Source: Solimonas aquatica (GTDB lineage: Bacteria; Pseudomonadota; Gammaproteobacteria; Nevskiales; Nevskiaceae). Taken from it: 64,000 bases of DNA. This document shows, piece after piece, positions 33,855-41,579 of this stretch. Position 1 is the first letter of the stretch. Each line of letters begins with the position of its first letter. The notes beneath the pieces were generated by a model. That model made no database searches. It was given only the letters and a program-made list of their open reading frames with translations, and was not told the DNA's origin. The stretch is taken from contig NZ_FOFS01000004.1 in assembly GCF_900111015.1 (NCBI RefSeq), forward strand, positions 186,001-250,000, given 5' to 3'. Both the position numbers and the translations under genes were made by a program.

Positions 33855-34259
33855 TTAAAGTCTCAGTCTCTGCGTACGCAGATAGAGATCGGTTCCATAG
33901 CGCGCAGAGCCTCGCTGCGCCTCCCGGAATTCAGCGGGAATAGCCGGTTCGAGTACCAGCGACAGCAACGCCGGCAGTAACGCTGGTGACAGAAGTTGTG
34001 GCGTCAGGTCCGGCAGCTTGGACTCGGCCTGCACATGCCCGACCTGATTGCCGGGACCCGGCGAGACATCAATGACGGTCTGGCAACAACCTTTGCCCAT
34101 TGCGCCCTTATCACAGTCCGCCCGAACTTCGGGTTTCTTGCAGCAGCAATGTCGCATCACTTTCGGTGCGCCGCCCCCCATCGCGCAGGCATACGCCACG
34201 CTGACCTGACCGCTCAGGTTCGCGACGATGAACAGCAGCACGAGCAAGTGACGAAGCAT
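33855..34259 (-). CDS. Cys-rich exported protein, first gene of the cus operon
   Basis: From ATG 34,259 this is a 134-residue protein with signal peptide (LRHLLVLLFIVANLSGQVSVAYA) and a cysteine cluster RHCCCKKPEVRADCDKGAMGKGCC, followed by a hydrophobic, Leu/Pro-rich stretch. The cluster looks suited to soft-metal binding. It lies about 85 bp from a CueR-like promoter at 34,345-34,375 and leads the cus genes. Similar Cys/His-rich exported proteins recur at 40,626 and 11,493. No named family is assigned. Confidence 0.65.
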   Translation of the reverse strand: MLRHLLVLLFIVANLSGQVSVAYACAMGGGAPKVMRHCCCKKPEVRADCDKGAMGKGCCQTVIDVSPGPGNQVGHVQAESKLPDLTPQLLSPALLPALLSLVLEPAIPAEFREAQRGSARYGTDLYLRTQRLRL

Positions 34260-34344
34260 TGAGAGGACAGGTAGGGATAAGCGCGACGATCGGTTTAGAA
34301 GGCCATCGTTAATGTCAGAACGTTCGATGAATTCCGTACCAAGT

Positions 34345-34375
34345 AGGCTGCGCCTTCCCATGGGGGGAAAGTCAA
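34345..34375 (-). promoter_or_regulatory. CueR-type promoter of the cus operon
   Basis: On the minus strand -35 TTGACT (34,375-34,370), a 19-bp spacer rich in C and G with a CCATGG centre and GGAAGG arm, and -10 CAGCCT (34,350-34,345). It has the same spacing and similar -10 as the sites before copA (CAGGCT) and copZ (CAAGCT). Activation by the island's CueR is inferred. Confidence 0.72.
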
Positions 34376-34422
34376 GCCATCCCCGATATGCGGCACGCTC
34401 GGCCGTTGTCGATACGGGGCAT

Positions 34423-35718
34423 TCACGACAATCCCCGGAGCGGTTTGGCGATCGCCTGAACCGCCTTCAAGCCGCTGCCGAAGCGCGCCATCGCAAGGCG
34501 ATTCTCGCGCAAAGCGTCGTATGGCAAGAAACGCAGGTCGAGTTCGGAGACTCGGCTGAACGCCGGCCGCGCAAACTGCATGCGCACGGCGTCCTCACGG
34601 TTGTCCGGCGCCACGAGGAAGTACGCACCGGCGAGGTGATCGGGCAAGCCCAGCGCAAGATCGAGCATGCGCACGATGCCCGAGTAAATGCTGGTGCTAT
34701 GCTCGACTTCAAAGGCAGCCGCGACGACATCCTGATCTGGCACCAGCCACAGCACATCGATCAGTCGGATGGTGTCCTCGGCGCCGCAATTGACGATCGG
34801 CATCGGCAGGCTGTCGAGACAACCATCACCAAGCCGGCCGCCTTCGTAGCCGCGACCGCGATCATTGCTGGCGATCCAGACGCGAAAACCGAGCGCACGT
34901 CCAAGGTCGCGCAGCCAGCCCTGAATCTGCGTATGCGTCAAATCGGCTTCGCGTGCCTGATTCAGCGCCTTCAGTTCGCGCGCCCCTTCTTCGCGAACGC
35001 GTGCGAGATCGGCCTGCCAATGCAGCAGCGCATCATCATCCGCTGAGTCCACCGGCAGCGGATAGCGATCGGAGCCAACGTCGAACAGGAAGCCTGCGAT
35101 CGCTCCGAGATCGTTCGACAGCTGCGTTCGATAGGCGGCGTTGAGTTCGAGCATGCCCTGCCTCATCGCAAGGTATTCGTCCCAACGACCCAGCTTCACT
35201 TTCGCGCCGGTAACACGGTTGTAGCCGCGCACGATCGCCGTATTGAATGGCGGCACCAGCGTCGGATGCAGGAAATAGAGCAGGTTTGCCGCTGCCGGCC
35301 CAAGCCCTTTGATCTTGGCCTCATCGAGCTGGCGAATCGCGCTGAGCACCGCGGCTTCGTGATGGCAACACGCACAGGCGTCGAGAAAGCGACCGAATAT
35401 CTGCTGGTTGGCGCGATCCTCATAGATGTCGGGGATGCGCAGTTTCGGCTTCCACAGAAATGCATGGTCCGCGCCTTTGAAAATCTGCCGCTGCTCCGCA
35501 ATCGATCCGACGACTGTTTCGAGCGTTGAGCCCTTGTAGACATTGCCGAAGCGATCGGCTTCGATCTCTTCGACGACGGTTTCGACGCCACGACGGATCG
35601 AGCGAAAATTCTTGAGCCGTTCTTCCCACAGGAACCAGCCCAAGTAGGTGCCACCAGGATCGCGGCGCCACTGTTCAAGGAGCGGCTGCATCCAGGATGC
35701 GTGACGAAGTGCGTTCAC
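34423..35718 (-). CDS. Putative HhH plus PD-(D/E)xK-like nuclease, last gene of the copper operon
   Basis: This 431-residue cytoplasmic protein has two halves. The N-terminal half has a helix-hairpin-helix like those of DNA glycosylases, IKGLGPAAANLLYFL, followed by PPFNTAIVRGYNRVTG. The C-terminal half has RLIDVLWL, then AAFEVEHSTSIYSGIVRMLDLAL, resembling a restriction-nuclease core with D...ExE (an ExE pair like BamHI). It overlaps the upstream DUF411 gene by 4 bases, so it is translated as part of the copper operon. No methylase is nearby. Function is unproven: DNA repair, defence or an unrelated role are all possible. Confidence 0.55.
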   Translation of the reverse strand: MNALRHASWMQPLLEQWRRDPGGTYLGWFLWEERLKNFRSIRRGVETVVEEIEADRFGNVYKGSTLETVVGSIAEQRQIFKGADHAFLWKPKLRIPDIYEDRANQQIFGRFLDACACCHHEAAVLSAIRQLDEAKIKGLGPAAANLLYFLHPTLVPPFNTAIVRGYNRVTGAKVKLGRWDEYLAMRQGMLELNAAYRTQLSNDLGAIAGFLFDVGSDRYPLPVDSADDDALLHWQADLARVREEGARELKALNQAREADLTHTQIQGWLRDLGRALGFRVWIASNDRGRGYEGGRLGDGCLDSLPMPIVNCGAEDTIRLIDVLWLVPDQDVVAAAFEVEHSTSIYSGIVRMLDLALGLPDHLAGAYFLVAPDNREDAVRMQFARPAFSRVSELDLRFLPYDALRENRLAMARFGSGLKAVQAIAKPLRGLS

Positions 35719-36200
35719 GGCTTCGTTGGTACCGCCGGTCGACCGCCATGCTCGGCAAACGTCTTGGTCGTTCCATCGGCATTGAAGAGAACGGTTTCGT
35801 ACGGCTCTTGCTGGCCATCGACCTCCATGCCCGGCGAACCGATCGGCATGCCCGGCGCCGAGAGCCCTTGCGTTTTGGGTTTCTCGACGAGCAGCTTGCG
35901 GATGTCTTCTGCCGGCACATGACCTTCGATGACATAGCCGTTGACCAAACCGGTGTGGCAGGAGGCGACGGCCTCGGGCACTCCGAGCTTGGCCTTGAGC
36001 GGATTCATCGCCGGCTCTTCGTGAACCGTCACCTTGAAGCCTTCGCGCTGCAGATACTCAACCCACTTCTTGCAGCAGCTGCAGGTCGGGCTTTTCCAGA
36101 CTTCGATGCTGTATTGAGGCCCTGCCGGCGTCTGTCGCCCGCAGGCGGCAAGCAGCACCGCGAGTGCGAGAACCAGATTGAATCGCCATTCAGTGCGCAT
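35715..36200 (-). CDS. DUF411 lipoprotein (copper-associated)
   Basis: From ATG 36,200 this is a 161-residue protein with a lipobox (VLLAAC) and a DUF411 domain: VWKSPTCSCCKKWVEYLQREGFKV, ASCHTGLVNGYVIEGHVPAEDIRKLL, and the C-terminal AFEHGG-type end seen as TFAEHGGRPA. CSCC and the distal cysteine probably bind metal. It overlaps the cytochrome gene by 11 bases and the nuclease-like gene by 4. It differs from the membrane-anchored DUF411 protein at 24,869, which lacks the CC pair. Confidence 0.82.
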   Translation of the reverse strand: MRTEWRFNLVLALAVLLAACGRQTPAGPQYSIEVWKSPTCSCCKKWVEYLQREGFKVTVHEEPAMNPLKAKLGVPEAVASCHTGLVNGYVIEGHVPAEDIRKLLVEKPKTQGLSAPGMPIGSPGMEVDGQQEPYETVLFNADGTTKTFAEHGGRPAVPTKP

Positions 36201-36801
36201 GGGTGTTCTCCGCTTGCGGGGTCGTTTCGGCCGCTTCGTGATCGTCATGTCCGGGATCGGACGGTGAGCGCGCCGTCAGAATCTGGTACTGCACCTCGTT
36301 GAGCGTCGGCAGCTTTTGGAGGAACGCAACCATCGCCCAGATGCGGGCGTCGTCATGAGTCTTGCCGAACGCTGCCATGCCGCTAGCTTTGATGCCGTGC
36401 TTGATGATCCAGAACTGGCGTGCCGCACCGGCCGCCGTATCGTCGGCGTCGCCGTGCGCATGGCCGTGACCTTCAGCGTTGAGTGCCAGATTCGGCGGCT
36501 GCGGGTACAGGCCGAGCGTGAACTCTGACTCGGTCTGGCCCGGCCTCAGGTGACAACCCGTGCACATGTCGTTGTAGTCAGCACCGCCCGCGAGCAGCAT
36601 CTGCGGCTCATCAAGTGGCGGCACCTTGATGTCGCGTATCGCGCGCGCGATTGAGCGCTCCCGTAAGGTCTCCAATGCCCAGTACGTCAAACGGTTGTGC
36701 GGTACGTCGGCGCCCATCGGATACCAGCCCGAGTAGAGAACGCCGAGCGCACTCAGGCCTCCGAGCACCCCAAGGACGACGATCGCTTTCAGTGTCTTCA
36801 T
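36190..36801 (-). CDS. Membrane-anchored cytochrome c
   Basis: This 203-residue protein has an N-terminal anchor, a single heme site DMCTGCHLRPG (CTGCH), and a downstream methionine region (GIKASGMAAFGKTHDDARIWAMVAFLQKLP) typical of class I cytochromes c. Two His-rich parts (GHGHAHGDAD; a C-terminal stretch with HDDHE and HAH) may bind metal. It sits between a multicopper oxidase and a DUF411 lipoprotein in the copper operon and may accept or supply electrons to the oxidase; that is inference. Confidence 0.82.
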   Translation of the reverse strand: MKTLKAIVVLGVLGGLSALGVLYSGWYPMGADVPHNRLTYWALETLRERSIARAIRDIKVPPLDEPQMLLAGGADYNDMCTGCHLRPGQTESEFTLGLYPQPPNLALNAEGHGHAHGDADDTAAGAARQFWIIKHGIKASGMAAFGKTHDDARIWAMVAFLQKLPTLNEVQYQILTARSPSDPGHDDHEAAETTPQAENTHAH

Positions 36802-36813
36802 GAAACGGCTCCC

Positions 36814-38256
36814 TTATCCACCGTGCTTGGAATGATCCATCGCCGGCATCTCCGGCTGCATCACCGGTGCCGGCGAAGTGCTCCCATAGGGATGACGGCG
36901 TGGCGGACTGCCGAAGTCCGGATCGGCACTGACGCGACGTGCCACGGTTCCCTTCGGAAACTGATACCAGCCCGGGTCGCGGTAATCCCCGGCGGCGAGA
37001 TCGTTGCGAACCTTCACGACGGTGAACATGCCGCCCATCTCGATCGGTCCGAACTGTCCATCACCGGCCATCATCGGCAGCGTATTGACCGGACCCGGCA
37101 CGCCCATCTTCAGATGCTCACCGTGTTCGGACATGCCGTAGCGCCCCATCGCCATGTAACCGGGCAGATGCTTGCGGATATCGTCCTGAACGCCGCTCTG
37201 ATCGACGCCGGCCGGATTGGGGATGCCGTGACCCATCGCGTTCATCGTGTGATGGGCCATGTGACAGTGCAGAGCCCAGTCGCCGGGTTCGGTGGCCTCG
37301 AACTCGAAGTCACGCATCTGGCCGACGCCGACGATTTCGGTGACCTCGCGTCGCCACTGCGCGCGTGGCCAGCGGCCGCCATCCGATCCGGTCACCCAGA
37401 ATGGATTGCTGTGCAGGTGGATCGGGTGATTCCACATCGACAGATTACCGATGCGGATGCGGATGCGTTCACCGGTGCGCGCGACGAGGTGATCGATCGC
37501 CGGAAACACCTTGCTGTTGAACGTCCACAGATCGAAGTCCTGCATAACACTGGGGTCCGGCCGATACGTGCCCGGATGCAACGCCCAGTTATGCAGCAGG
37601 AAGGCATAGTCGCGATCGATCGGCACATCCTCGACTTCACGCGGATGGATGATGAACAAGCCCATCATCCCAAACGCCATCTGCGTCATCTCGTCGGCAT
37701 GCGGGTGATACATGTGCGTGCCGTGCTGCTTGAGCGTGAACTCGTAGACGTAGGTTTCGCCGGGTTTGATGTGCGGCTGGTTGAGTCCGCCGACGCCGTC
37801 ATAGCCGTTGGGCAGATCGATGCCGTGCCAATGGACTGTCGTGTATTCGCCGAGGCGATTGGTGACGAAGATGCGGACGCGATCGCCGTCGACAGCCTCG
37901 ATCGTCGGTCCCGGCGTCGTGCCGTTGTAACCCCAGCACTTCGCGCGACAGCCCGGCGCGAACTCGTGCTCGATCTCCTCGGCAACCAGATGAAATTCCT
38001 TGACGCCGCCGTTGAGCTTGTACGGCAGCGTCCATCCGTTGAGCGTACGCACTGGCAGATAGCCCTGCGGGTGTCGCTGCAACGCCTTGGGGGGCACCAA
38101 TCCCGCTGCGGGCGGCATCGGTTTTTTCATGTCGCCCATGTCCATGCCAGACATGTCGTGGCCTTCATGCTGGGCACGCGCGCCGGAGGAGACGCCGGCC
38201 AGAAGGCCGGCGCCGCCCATCGCGAGCGCTTGCAGCAGATCGCGTCTTGAGGTCAT
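36814..38256 (-). CDS. Multicopper oxidase, Tat-exported (CopA/CueO-related)
   Basis: This 480-residue protein has a Tat signal (SRRDLL) and a Met/His-rich N-terminal stretch (QHEGHDMSGMDMGDM). Copper-site motifs are in order: HWHG (TVHWHGIDLP), HPHAD (MYHPHADEMT), HPIHLHS and HCHMAHHTM. These form the T1 and T2/T3 copper centres of multicopper oxidases. It likely oxidises Cu(I) in the periplasm. It is one residue apart in frame overlap from the small Met-rich protein upstream. The usual alternative names are PcoA/CopA-like or a two-to-three-cupredoxin oxidase; length fits the latter. Confidence 0.88.
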   Translation of the reverse strand: MTSRRDLLQALAMGGAGLLAGVSSGARAQHEGHDMSGMDMGDMKKPMPPAAGLVPPKALQRHPQGYLPVRTLNGWTLPYKLNGGVKEFHLVAEEIEHEFAPGCRAKCWGYNGTTPGPTIEAVDGDRVRIFVTNRLGEYTTVHWHGIDLPNGYDGVGGLNQPHIKPGETYVYEFTLKQHGTHMYHPHADEMTQMAFGMMGLFIIHPREVEDVPIDRDYAFLLHNWALHPGTYRPDPSVMQDFDLWTFNSKVFPAIDHLVARTGERIRIRIGNLSMWNHPIHLHSNPFWVTGSDGGRWPRAQWRREVTEIVGVGQMRDFEFEATEPGDWALHCHMAHHTMNAMGHGIPNPAGVDQSGVQDDIRKHLPGYMAMGRYGMSEHGEHLKMGVPGPVNTLPMMAGDGQFGPIEMGGMFTVVKVRNDLAAGDYRDPGWYQFPKGTVARRVSADPDFGSPPRRHPYGSTSPAPVMQPEMPAMDHSKHGG

Positions 38257-38555
38257 CAGTGGTCCCCGTGTGCATCCGGCTTGGCCGGCATCTTCATGGA
38301 CTTCATGTCCATCTTCGAATGGTCCATGCCCTGCATGTCGTCATGGTTCATACCGCCGCACTTCGCCATCATCGCCTTCATGACCGGATCGTTCATGTCC
38401 ATCTTCGAGCTATCCATATTGTTCATAGCGGCGCAGTCCGGCGCAGCGTTCTTGGCGGCAGCTTCCTTGGCGTGTTCGGCCGGATCGTGTGCGCTGGCGA
38501 GTTGCGCAAACGCGCCGAGGGCAACGATCGAAACGAGGCGAAGGGTCTTGTTCAT
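38256..38555 (-). CDS. Small Met/His-rich periplasmic copper-binding protein
   Basis: From ATG 38,555 this is a 99-residue protein with a signal peptide (to QLASA) and a mature part dense in Met and His: NNMDSSKMDMNDPVMKAMM, GGMNHDDMQGMDHSKMDMKSMKM. Two cysteines (DCAAM, KCGGM) are also present. Such Met/Asp/His motifs bind Cu(I) and Cu(II) in periplasmic carriers. It sits between the TolC-like gene and the oxidase gene in the copper operon. Family name not assigned. Confidence 0.78.
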   Translation of the reverse strand: MNKTLRLVSIVALGAFAQLASAHDPAEHAKEAAAKNAAPDCAAMNNMDSSKMDMNDPVMKAMMAKCGGMNHDDMQGMDHSKMDMKSMKMPAKPDAHGDH

Positions 38556-38601
38556 CGGGGTACTCCGGTTGATGCGGCAACGGTCGCCGCGGTTGTGAAA
38601 T

Positions 38602-40518
38602 TCAGTGCTCATGGGAGGGCTCCTTTGCAGGGGGCGATGTGTCAGGGGCCAGGGGCATCGCTGCGTGACCCGCATGCGGATCGGCAGAGGGCGTTTCACC
38701 ACACTTCTGCGTCAAGGCCCGATTAACAGTGTCGTCCGGGTGTACGGTGGCTTGCTTGCAAGCTTCGGGTGGCTCACCGCCCGGGGCGACATCGGGCATC
38801 GCGTGGTGCATGCCGGGCATCGAATGCCCTGCGTGTGGATCGGCCGCGGGCGCTGATGAAGGCATCTTGTGCTGCGAGTGATCCATGCCCTCCATCGGCA
38901 TCGCACCGTGATCCATGCCTTCCATGCCTTCCATGCCTTCCATGCCTTCCATGCCTTCCATGCCTTCCATGCCTTCCATGCCTTCCATGCCGGACGAGGG
39001 TGGCGTCATGTTTGGCATCGCATGTCCTGCATGCGGATCGCTGGATGGCTTCGGACTGCCTCCGTGTTGCGCGTGATCCATGCCGCTCATTGAGTGCATG
39101 CTGTGATCCATGCCACTGCGCTTCGGCGCCACAATCTGGCTCGCATCGATCGTCGCTTCCGCCGCCTGCTCGCTGCTCGGCAGGCGTCGACCGACCGCGC
39201 GCGCCAGTGCGCTGCGGCTGGCCCAGTAGCTGCGGACCGCATCGATGTAGCCGGCGTAAGCCTCATACTCCTGCTGCTTGGCCGCGAGCACTTCGAAGAC
39301 GCCGATCAGCATGTAGTTCTGCTCTTCCTGCATGCGGGCGGCGACAGCTTCACGCTGCGGAACCAGCACATCGCGATACTCCTGCGCGAGCTGCCGCAGC
39401 GCCTGCACCTTGGCTGCCTCGCGTGCCACGTCGTTCGACACGTCGAGCACGCGACCGTCAAGTTCCGCCTCGGCTTGGTCGAGTGCGGCCTGCGCAGCGG
39501 CCACGCGGCCGCCGCCCCAGTTGAACAGCGGCAGTTCCAGCGAGAGGGTCGGACCGACATCGAGGGCGCCGTCGAAGTCACGCTCGCGTTCGACACCGAT
39601 TTCGACGCTGTTGATGAAGCGCGTGTGGCGCGTCAGTCCGAAGCGCGACGCAATCGCCTGCGACCGACGCCGTAGCGCCGCGACATCGAGGCGGCTGTCG
39701 AGCGCCAGACGCTGCAGGGCTTGCACGTCGTCCTCTTGGGGCAATGGCTCGGCGAGACGGGCATCGAGCGTCCAGCTCGATTGCGCTGCCGGCAGACCCA
39801 TCAGGCGATTCAGCGTGCTGTGCGCCTCGACAGCGGCGGCCCGCGCAGATAGTGAAGCCAATACCGCTTGGCTGGCCGATGCGCGCTCCATCGCCAGTTC
39901 GCGCGCGTTGATGTTGCCGGCGTCGAAGTAACGTTTTGCGAGATCGGCCGAGGCCCGCTGGGCTTTGGCCGCGGCCTCGCGCATTTGCGCGAGCTGTTCG
40001 GCGCCCACTGCTTCGTACCACGCCGTCTCGACCTCGGCCGCGAGATCGAGCGTAGCGGCGCTAACATCGAGCTTCGTCGCCTCGAACTGGTCGCGGGCGA
40101 AGCGGCTGTTCGCAGGAAGGAACAGCAGATTGACGAAGTTGAAGGCGATACCGAGCGTCAGCTGCGGCACGTTCGCGCCCGCGCTCGAATCGCCGGCCAG
40201 TCGCGTCAGCGAGAACGTCGGATTGGCCAACCGCCCGGCGTCATACAGATCAGCGGCTGCGAATCCGAGAGCCGCGGTCTGTTTGCGCAGGTTAGGGTTG
40301 TTGATCAGTGCCAATTGCACTGCTGTGTCCGCCGTCAGCGGAGCGCTCAGTGCCTGTGAAGTGAAGCTGTTGGCGTCGGCGATGTGAGGGGGGGCACGGC
40401 CGTGCTCCGCGGTGAGGCGAAGAACATCGCCACGTCCACCATCAGCAGGTACGCTCGCACAGCCTGCTATCCCCAGAAAAATCAGGGATACAGGAAACAG
40501 AAAATGTCGGGGAACCAC
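38602..40518 (-). CDS. TolC-family outer-membrane lipoprotein with Met/His-rich C-terminal tail
   Basis: This 638-residue protein starts with a lipobox (LGIAGC) and TolC-family helical repeats to about residue 470 ([78 protein letters not shown]). After that a tail of about 170 residues is packed with HSMSGMDHAQHGG, HAGHAMPNM, GMEG and HAGHSMPGMHHAM motifs, suited to copper binding. Normal family members end near residue 470, so the tail is an accretion. A 9-bp tandem repeat encodes part of it. No matching pump subunit is next to it, so it may work with CopA/oxidase products or as a periplasmic copper sponge. Confidence 0.85.
   Translation of the reverse strand: MVPRHFLFPVSLIFLGIAGCASVPADGGRGDVLRLTAEHGRAPPHIADANSFTSQALSAPLTADTAVQLALINNPNLRKQTAALGFAAADLYDAGRLANPTFSLTRLAGDSSAGANVPQLTLGIAFNFVNLLFLPANSRFARDQFEATKLDVSAATLDLAAEVETAWYEAVGAEQLAQMREAAAKAQRASADLAKRYFDAGNINARELAMERASASQAVLASLSARAAAVEAHSTLNRLMGLPAAQSSWTLDARLAEPLPQEDDVQALQRLALDSRLDVAALRRRSQAIASRFGLTRHTRFINSVEIGVERERDFDGALDVGPTLSLELPLFNWGGGRVAAAQAALDQAEAELDGRVLDVSNDVAREAAKVQALRQLAQEYRDVLVPQREAVAARMQEEQNYMLIGVFEVLAAKQQEYEAYAGYIDAVRSYWASRSALARAVGRRLPSSEQAAEATIDASQIVAPKRSGMDHSMHSMSGMDHAQHGGSPKPSSDPHAGHAMPNMTPPSSGMEGMEGMEGMEGMEGMEGMEGMEGMDHGAMPMEGMDHSQHKMPSSAPAADPHAGHSMPGMHHAMPDVAPGGEPPEACKQATVHPDDTVNRALTQKCGETPSADPHAGHAAMPLAPDTSPPAKEPSHEH
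38911..38991 (-). repeat. 9-bp tandem repeat (Gly-Met-Glu) inside the TolC-like gene
   Basis: Nine adjacent units of TTCCATGCC (plus strand; the first at 38,911 differs by one base) encode repeated Gly-Met-Glu ending in Gly-Met-Asp. By base count there are eight identical units plus one variant. Copy number could change by slippage without breaking the frame. Confidence 0.9.
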
Positions 40519-40625
40519 GAGGAATCTCCCAGAAAGCCCTGAAAAATGCCGCGCAACGCAGATCGCGCCGGCGACAGCGGACAGTCGCGCGCAGGCAGAA
40601 CCTGCGCCGCGACCGCGGCTTTATT

Positions 40626-41054
40626 TCAGGACTTACTGGGGGGACGAATCAGATCGAGGCCATGCGCCGCGAGCGGGCGCACTGGAACCTCGGCAACAGC
40701 ATAAGAATCGGTGAAGCGATCGAAGGCACGGGTGAACGTCATCGGTGCGATAGCGGCAACCGTACCCACACAGCCCGGCATCACGCAGTGGCCGCCGCAC
40801 TGACAGCTCGACGCGGTTGGCGCCTGAGCCTTCGTGGCGGCCGACTTCTCCATATGGCATTTCTGCCCGTGCATGCCGTGCATCGCGTGCATCTCATGCG
40901 GGCCTACGTCACTGAGTGCCATCACCTGCGCTGCCGTCTTCGCCTTGCCAGAGAGCACACCGTGCATGCCCATAGCCTGCGCAACGGGCTGGAACCCGAT
41001 GCACCAGATCAGCAGCAACGCGATATGGGCGGAAAAACGACGCATGACGAGCAT
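40626..41054 (-). CDS. Exported His/Met/Cys-rich protein
   Basis: From ATG 41,054 (142 residues) the protein has a signal peptide (FSAHIALLLIWCIGFQPVAQA) and a cluster HEMHAMHGMHGQKCHMEKS, then SSCQCGGHCVMPGCVG. These His/Met/Cys clusters look copper-binding. The mature C-terminus is hydrophilic. It lies 23 bp after cueR in the same direction and 107 bp before the TolC-like gene. ATG at 41,045 is an alternative start. No family recognised. Confidence 0.68.
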   Translation of the reverse strand: MLVMRRFSAHIALLLIWCIGFQPVAQAMGMHGVLSGKAKTAAQVMALSDVGPHEMHAMHGMHGQKCHMEKSAATKAQAPTASSCQCGGHCVMPGCVGTVAAIAPMTFTRAFDRFTDSYAVAEVPVRPLAAHGLDLIRPPSKS

Positions 41055-41077
41055 TAGACTCTGGAGATGGCGGAAGT

Positions 41078-41563
41078 TCAATGACCTTTCGCGCAGCAGC
41101 TACCGCCAGCGCCTGAAAGGTCTTCGAGAATCGGGCAGTCCGGTCGATCATCGCCGTGGCAACGTGTCGCCAGTCCCTGCAATGTGTCGCGCATGGCCTG
41201 CATTTCGGCAATCCGCTGTTCCAGTTCGGCGACATGCTGCAGTGCAAGCTTCTTGACCTGTGCGCTGCTGCGACGACGCTCCTGCCATAGCCCAAGCAGG
41301 GCCTCGATCTGCTTCATCGAGAACCCGAGCGTCCGTGCCCGCTTGATGAAGCGCAGCGTGTGGATGTCGTTGTCGCTATAGATGCGATAGTTCGAGAACG
41401 TGCGGTCTGCCACCGGCATCAGTCCGATCGACTCATAGTGTCGGATCATCTTTGCGGATACACCGGTCGCTTCGGCGGCCTGCCCGATGTTGAAGTAACC
41501 CGCATGGCGCGCATCAGCCAGTTCCAGCGTCGGGCGCGAGCGTCGCTTCGTTGTCGATGCCAT
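41078..41563 (-). CDS. cueR: CueR-type Cu(I)-responsive MerR regulator
   Basis: This 161-residue protein has about 20 extra N-terminal residues, then GYFNIGQAAEATGVSAKMIRHYESIGLMPVADR (winged helix) and the dimer helix. The metal loop RCHGDDRPDCPILEDL has two cysteines with seven residues between, as in CueR. A further C-terminal SCCAKGH pair is present, as in some CueR/HmrR proteins. It should activate the stretched promoters at 34,345, 43,797 and 43,854. It lies 16 bp after copA, so it is co-transcribed with its target. Confidence 0.88.
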   Translation of the reverse strand: MASTTKRRSRPTLELADARHAGYFNIGQAAEATGVSAKMIRHYESIGLMPVADRTFSNYRIYSDNDIHTLRFIKRARTLGFSMKQIEALLGLWQERRRSSAQVKKLALQHVAELEQRIAEMQAMRDTLQGLATRCHGDDRPDCPILEDLSGAGGSCCAKGH

Positions 41564-41579
41564 TGTGAACTCCGTTTGA

